NCBI GenBank assembly: GCA_013152615.1
Contig: JAADGA010000127.1
Location: 1 to 5,744 of the forward strand
Reading direction: 5' to 3'
Length of the DNA: 5,744 nt
Source: Alphaproteobacteria bacterium
GTDB taxonomy: Bacteria; Pseudomonadota; Alphaproteobacteria; Sphingomonadales; Emcibacteraceae
Both the position numbers and the translations under genes were made by a program. A model generated the notes under the pieces. It was not told where the DNA came from, did no database searches, and saw nothing but the letters and a program-made list of their open reading frames with translations. Below are positions 1 to 5,744 of the stretch, piece after piece; position 1 is the first letter of the stretch; every line of letters starts with the position of its first letter.

Positions 1-2633
<2,633 letters not shown>

Positions 2634-2642
2634 CCAGGTCTA

Positions 2643-2661
2643 TCCCGGGATCAAAAATCCC
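2643..2661 (-). promoter_or_regulatory. weak recN ribosome binding site next to a small hairpin
   Basis: In the 35-bp bamD-recN gap the transcript can form a stem of GGGAT paired with ATCCC (plus-strand 2657-2661 with 2647-2651) around a 5-nt loop. It is followed at once by GGGA (2643-2646), 9 nt before the recN ATG. The complementarity is directly visible. Any effect on recN translation or on message processing is inference. The stem is short and is not followed by a T-run, so it is not a terminator. Confidence 0.3.
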
Positions 2662-2668
2662 CCGATAA

Positions 2669-3475
2669 TTAAGGTTTTTTCACGTGATATTTCTTGATCA
2701 GATTATAGCTGATTTTATACCAATCACTGTTGGGATAATTTGCCCCGAGTACCGCCGTAGTTTTATAAGCCTCCGACATGATGCCGACGGCGAGATAAAC
2801 CTCGGTCAACCGTTCCAGGGCTTCGGGGACGTGGCTGGTGGTCTGATATTTCTCGATCACGGTTTTGAACCGGCCGATTGCGGCGAAATAATCATCATTA
2901 TTCTGATAAAACCGGCCAATTTCCATTTCCTTACCGGCCAGATGGTCCCGGGTCAGATCAATTTTCAGCTTGGCGTCCGCAGCATATTTTGAAAATGGAT
3001 AGCGCCGGACAACTTCACTGAGCGCCGCCAATGCCTCCTGGGTTTCCTTCTGATCGCGGCGCACATCCGCAATCTGCATATAATGGCTGATCCCGATAAG
3101 ATAATAGGCATATACCGCATTCTTGTTGCCGGGATGAAGGGAGACATAACGCTGGGCCGTCAGAATGGCTTTTTCCAGTTTTTTGGCCTTGAAATAGGAA
3201 TAGGCCGACATCAGTTCGGAGCGTCTGGCCCAGGATGAATAGGGATGCTGACGTTCGACCTCATCAAAAGCAACTGCGGCAAATTTATATTGTCCCTTGT
3301 TCAGATAGTCAAAGGCCCGACTATAAATCTCGGTCACGCTGCTCTCTTTATATTTTAAACGATCAGTGGTGGAACAGCCAGCGAGTAATCCGGTCAGCAG
3401 CAGAGAAAATAACAGCGGCAATAAAAATGGCCTGATGCCTTTTGTCGCGGCCCGAAAATTCTGTTTTACTACCAT
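2669..3475 (-). CDS. bamD: Outer membrane protein assembly factor BamD (TPR lipoprotein)
   Basis: BamD (formerly ComL/YfiO) is the essential lipoprotein of the BAM complex. It sits on the periplasmic face of the outer membrane and helps BamA fold beta-barrel proteins. From the ATG used here the protein has 268 residues. A basic N-terminus (K4 to R16) and a hydrophobic run (about 17-31) end in a lipobox LLAGC with the lipidated cysteine at C34. The residues after it (STTD) lack an Asp at +2, which fits outer-membrane targeting. TPR-like helical hairpins follow: YLNKGQYKFAAVAFDEVE near 57-74, then about 78-115, 139-167, 183-220 and 224-253. A TTG at 3500-3502 would add nine residues in frame. 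I prefer the ATG at 3473-3475, which has a GGGA 5 nt upstream and gives a signal peptide of normal length. It is probably the first gene of the bamD-recN-ligA operon. Confidence 0.95.
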   Translation of the reverse strand: MVVKQNFRAATKGIRPFLLPLLFSLLLTGLLAGCSTTDRLKYKESSVTEIYSRAFDYLNKGQYKFAAVAFDEVERQHPYSSWARRSELMSAYSYFKAKKLEKAILTAQRYVSLHPGNKNAVYAYYLIGISHYMQIADVRRDQKETQEALAALSEVVRRYPFSKYAADAKLKIDLTRDHLAGKEMEIGRFYQNNDDYFAAIGRFKTVIEKYQTTSHVPEALERLTEVYLAVGIMSEAYKTTAVLGANYPNSDWYKISYNLIKKYHVKKP

Positions 3476-3656
3476 ATGTGTCCCATATATTTTTTCCCTC
3501 AAAGAGGCGTCGCGATCATGACCATTCGCCGGGGAAACTAACCCGAATCGACCGGACTATATCACGACATTCTGACCAAAAACCAACCGAATTTATAATA
3601 TTGCGGTTACTTCTTATCAGATACGAAACAAATAAGGAATGATCAAGGTAAAAAAA
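3476..3656 (-). promoter_or_regulatory. Non-coding gap with the likely promoter of bamD-recN-ligA
   Basis: This 181-bp gap between the chemoreceptor stop and the bamD ATG holds no supported gene on either strand. On the minus strand it contains AT-rich tracts suitable for a promoter: TATTATAAAT (3591-3600) and TATAGT (3556-3561). The latter has TTGGTT (3581-3586) 19 nt upstream, a poor -35 at a long spacing. No single sigma-70 match is convincing. A T-run directly after the chemoreceptor stop (3650-3656) has no good stem before it, so a strong terminator is not evident and some read-through from the chemotaxis genes is possible. That a promoter lies here is inferred from the gap size and the change of function. 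Confidence 0.35.
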
Positions 3657-4925
3657 TTAACCGGTACGAATAGCGACCAGAAAATTTTCCACCGCCTGTT
3701 CAATGTTGGAAATCTGTTGTTTGATGACGGTGGTATTCTCGCCGACCTCAATTGCCATTCGGGATGTTCCCTCCGCCGCCGTGCTTATCTTGTCGATATT
3801 GCCGGAAATCAGACTGGTGCCGCCTGCGGCCTGCTGGATATTACTGGAAATTTCCACAGTAGCCGTATTCTGCTCATTAATTGTCTCGGTGATTGAGCTG
3901 GAAAATTGATCCACCTGAGAAATTTTTTGCTGAATTTCCCGGATCACATCGACGGTAACTCTGGTGGCTCCCTGAATATTCTGGACCTGTGCCACAATAT
4001 CATCGGTGGCGCGCGAGGTCTCTGCGGCCAGATTTTTTACTTCGGAGGCGACAATGGCAAATCCCCTGCCGGCATCTCCGGCGCGGGCGGCCTCAATGGT
4101 TGCATTGAGCGCCAGCAGGTTTGTCTGTCCGGCAATTGACCGGATCAATTCAACGACATTGTCAATTTCATTGGCGGATTTCTCCAGCCCGCCAACCGCG
4201 TCGCCCGCTTTTTCGGCGCCTTCCACGGTTTCCCGGATGACTTGGGATGAGTCATTCATCTGGGCGGTGATGGCATTGATTGACCCCGACAGTTCCTCTG
4301 TTGCCGAGGCTACCGCCCCGACATTATCCGCCGATTGCCGGGTTGCGCCGACGACTTCCTCTGTTTGTTGATGGGTGTTTTCCGCCATGACTACCATCGA
4401 ATCCGACGTCCCGCCCAGATTTTCCACCGCCCCGGACAGCGATTGAACCACCACCGATATTTTTTCTTCAAAATTACTGGTATGGCTACGGGTTTTTTCC
4501 TGATGTTGCTCATAGATATCTGACATTGTCTGGCGGGCGTGGTCGATGGTGGTTGCCCCTTCGCGGAAAAGGCCGCCGAAACCGCGATGGAGGAAGCGGC
4601 GATAATATTTCTTGTTACAGGCACTTTCCATCGTTGCCGTTGATTCGCGGACAAAGGCATCGGTCTGATCCAGAAAGGCATTCAACACATTAAAGCTTTT
4701 GGTCACCAGTTCGTCAGGGTGATCAATATTCAGAATTCGTGGCTCCAGATCGCCGTTGCAGCTTTGGTTAAAAACCTGATAAATTTTTTCCAGAGCTTCT
4801 TTGTAGCTGTCAGTATCCATCCCCGCTATGGTCGCTGCCGACGGCCGGGGGGCATCCTCGTTTTCCGGCACTACAGATGAGTAATCCTGATCCTGCGATC
4901 GGTTGAAAATGGAAAAAATAGCCAT
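3657..4925 (-). CDS. Soluble methyl-accepting chemotaxis protein with HAMP-like input region
   Basis: This is a chemoreceptor that would sit in cytoplasmic or membrane-associated arrays and control the kinase CheA through CheW. The 422 residues contain no transmembrane segment or periplasmic domain. Residues 1-40 are a polar, probably flexible leader starting MAIFSIFNR. Residues about 41-134 form an input region with NGDLEPRI (57-64), TDAFVRES (88-95) and KYYRRFLHRG (106-115). This resembles HAMP-like regions I recall from alphaproteobacterial soluble receptors that work with PAS domains. About 150-415 is the MCP signalling coiled coil. Its tip is QTNLLALNATIEAARAGDAG (267-286) followed by RGFAIVASEV. 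The hairpin turn is near 284, with roughly 19 heptads on each side. Glu pairs at 189-190 and 210-211 lie 21 residues apart and are candidate methylation sites. There is no C-terminal NWETF-type CheR-docking peptide. A GGGA (4934-4937) lies 8 nt before the ATG. The gene starts 62 bp after the PAS gene on the same strand, suggesting that protein supplies its signal. Confidence 0.93.
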   Translation of the reverse strand: MAIFSIFNRSQDQDYSSVVPENEDAPRPSAATIAGMDTDSYKEALEKIYQVFNQSCNGDLEPRILNIDHPDELVTKSFNVLNAFLDQTDAFVRESTATMESACNKKYYRRFLHRGFGGLFREGATTIDHARQTMSDIYEQHQEKTRSHTSNFEEKISVVVQSLSGAVENLGGTSDSMVVMAENTHQQTEEVVGATRQSADNVGAVASATEELSGSINAITAQMNDSSQVIRETVEGAEKAGDAVGGLEKSANEIDNVVELIRSIAGQTNLLALNATIEAARAGDAGRGFAIVASEVKNLAAETSRATDDIVAQVQNIQGATRVTVDVIREIQQKISQVDQFSSSITETINEQNTATVEISSNIQQAAGGTSLISGNIDKISTAAEGTSRMAIEVGENTTVIKQQISNIEQAVENFLVAIRTG

Positions 4926-4933
4926 AATTTATA

Positions 4934-4937
4934 TCCC
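4934..4937 (-). promoter_or_regulatory. ribosome binding site of the chemoreceptor gene
   Basis: GGGA on the minus strand lies 8 nt before the ATG at 4925, in an AT-rich setting (TATAAATT follows it). It supports that start. TATAAA here also resembles a -10 box but is only two bases from the ATG, so I do not call a promoter. Confidence 0.5.
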
Positions 4938-4987
4938 GTATGGTTCCTGGAGCAAAGTCATCCCGGTCAAATAGGTCTGACTCTGCC

Positions 4988-5561
4988 CTAGCTTGCCTGT
5001 TTTAAATTGGACAGCAGGGCTTCCAGTCCCGACTTGTCAAAATATGAAATAAATTCAAAAACAAACTGATCATAGCTCACCCCGAGATCATCAAGTATCG
5101 TGCTGAAACTATCATATGCCCGCTGCATTCCCACTTTTGAATCGGGGGCAGACCGTTCAATTCTGCGCAGGTAATCATACAGGCAGGTAATAATATCAAT
5201 ACTTTTCCGGTCGGGTGCGGCGGCTGGAATGGTAGCCAACCTTTTGCCCGTTGAGGCCGCGGGACGGGGTTACATGGGCAAATACCCAGTAATAATCGCC
5301 GTTTTTGCACCGGTTTTTGACATAAGCGAAAACTTCTTCACCCGCGCCGAGCCGCTGCCATAACAGCTTGAAAATACACCGGGGCATATCGGGGTGGCGC
5401 ACAATGCTGTGGGGTTCGGACAAAAGTTCTTCTTCCGAAAACCCGCTCACCCGGCGAAAAACATCATTGACATAGGTTATCCGGCCCTTGAGGTTGGTTT
5501 TACTGACAATAATTTCATTGTCGCCGATGATCACTTCGGTACCCGGCATATTATGCTGCAT
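4988..5561 (-). pseudogene. Aer-type PAS sensor protein, broken by a frameshift
   Basis: This is a small soluble PAS sensor resembling the FAD-binding domain of the aerotaxis receptor Aer. The first frame (5561 to TGA at 5196-5198, 121 residues) has GRITYVNDVFRRVSGFSEEE (26-45), the Aer signature VRHPDMP (54-60) with R55, H56 and D58 matching flavin-binding residues of Aer, a Trp at 68, and VKNRCKNGDYYWVFAHVTP (81-99). It then leaves the family pattern after GYHSSRR. The expected continuation, APDRKSIDII, is in the +1 frame, open from about 5269 to the TAG at 4988-4990. It encodes a helical C-terminal part with two LYDYLRRIE- and VSYDQFVFEF-type motifs. Joining the frames near 5215-5223 gives about 191 residues, as though GC were lost from CGCCGCGCACCC or one base gained. 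The ATG is fixed by an AGGAG 7 nt upstream; a TTG at 5574-5576 is less likely. A sequencing error or a recent mutation could explain the break. It is probably co-transcribed with the chemoreceptor gene 62 bp downstream. Confidence 0.8.
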
Positions 5562-5568
5562 GTTCCCG

Positions 5569-5573
5569 CTCCT
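5569..5573 (-). promoter_or_regulatory. strong ribosome binding site of the PAS gene
   Basis: AGGAG on the minus strand sits 7 nt before the ATG at 5561. It is the best Shine-Dalgarno sequence in the window. It decides the start in favour of this ATG over the in-frame TTG at 5574-5576, which would place the site inside the coding region. Confidence 0.75.
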
Positions 5574-5700
5574 CAAAAAAATATTACAACAACCAATTTA
5601 ATCCAAAGCATAGTTCAACCGCTACCGCACCACGACTCCGTCAGAGAAAAGCGATTCGGTAAAAAAAACTTATAAAAAAAATTAGTAATAATAATTTATT

Positions 5701-5725
5701 AGCCTGCTATGGCTCTGTTTTTATA
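5701..5725 (+). terminator. weak possible terminator hairpin
   Basis: AGCC and GGCT (5701-5704 and 5711-5714) can pair around a 6-nt loop, followed on the plus strand by TCTGTTTTTATA. The four-pair stem is short, and no plus-strand gene in the window needs it. It is only a tentative intrinsic terminator, perhaps part of a two-way one with the palindrome to its right. Confidence 0.15.
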
Positions 5726-5741
5726 TATTGGCCAAGATATA
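5722..5741. repeat. 20-bp imperfect palindrome at the right edge
   Basis: Two 10-bp arms (5722-5731 and 5732-5741) pair at 9 of 10 positions around the centre TTGGCCAA, with TATAT-type flanks. The symmetry is directly visible. It could be an operator for a dimeric regulator or the stem of a terminator for a gene beyond the edge, and the window ends too soon to tell. Confidence 0.35.
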
Positions 5742-5744
5742 TTT

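Larger units (their letters stand above)
5574..5744 (-). other. AT-rich non-coding stretch upstream of the PAS gene
   Basis: No gene is supported here on either strand. The stretch has A-runs of eight (5661-5668) and of seven or more (5674-5681), giving an A-tract-rich region that could act as an UP element or a bend. A 13-bp inverted repeat TAATAATTTATTA lies at 5689-5701. The promoter of the PAS-chemoreceptor pair should lie here or beyond the edge, but I could not find a -35/-10 pair with acceptable spacing, nor a convincing sigma-28 or sigma-54 site. Confidence 0.4.

Noticed and set aside
3500..3502. TTG as the bamD start
   Set aside because: It would lengthen the signal peptide by nine polar residues. 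The ATG at 3473-3475 has a usable GGGA and gives a typical lipoprotein signal.
3442..3642. Plus-strand 66-codon open frame over the gap between bamD and the chemoreceptor
   Set aside because: It starts at TTG inside bamD without a ribosome binding site, and its product resembles nothing I recognise.
4006..4371. Plus-strand 121-codon open frame opposite the chemoreceptor
   Set aside because: It is antisense to the conserved signalling hairpin, its product is Ala/Ser-rich without any recognisable motif, and no Shine-Dalgarno sequence precedes it.
4926..4955. Sigma-70 promoter TTTGCT-17-TATAAA before the chemoreceptor
   Set aside because: The -35 is poor and the -10 would end two bases before the ATG, leaving no room for a normal transcript start.
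5199..5269. Programmed +1 frameshift in the PAS gene
   Set aside because: No recognised shift-prone motif such as the prfB-type CTT TGA, and no strong downstream hairpin, is visible in the overlap. Mutation or sequencing error is simpler.
5077..5310. Third-frame minus-strand open frame over the PAS break
   Set aside because: Its product matches neither the PAS nor the C-terminal motifs. It is a shadow of the two real frames.
5649..5675. Sigma-28-like flagellar/chemotaxis promoter (TATAAGTT ... CCGAATCG on the minus strand)
   Set aside because: The two elements are only about 7 nt apart instead of about 11, and each half matches the consensus poorly.

Overview
The window holds about five genes, all read from the minus strand, and looks like part of an alphaproteobacterial chromosome. 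The main support is the order bamD-recN-ligA, which from memory is typical of Alphaproteobacteria. Moderate GC and an Aer-type PAS protein next to a soluble chemoreceptor fit that, but the order or genus cannot be fixed from sequence alone. No rRNA, tRNA, CRISPR array, insertion sequence or plus-strand gene was found.

Transcription runs from the right edge to the left. At right (5562-5744) is an AT-rich non-coding stretch with homopolymer A/T runs and small inverted repeats. Next (5561-4988) is a PAS-domain gene of the flavin-binding Aer type, which is broken: an intact PAS half and an intact C-terminal half lie in two frames, and the break falls at the domain boundary. After 62 bp comes a soluble methyl-accepting chemotaxis protein (4925-3657) with no membrane segment, a HAMP-like input region and a full signalling hairpin. 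The pair looks like an aerotaxis or redox receptor split into a separate sensor and signaller.

A 181-bp non-coding gap (3476-3656) separates this module from a housekeeping operon. That operon contains bamD (outer-membrane protein assembly lipoprotein), recN (SMC-like ATPase of double-strand break repair) and ligA (NAD+-dependent DNA ligase). The recN stop and ligA start overlap as ATGA, so the two are probably translationally coupled. ligA runs off the left edge after 324 codons.

The most notable observation is the frameshifted PAS gene beside its intact chemoreceptor partner. The rest is recognisable biology, and I found no convincing sign of an undescribed system.
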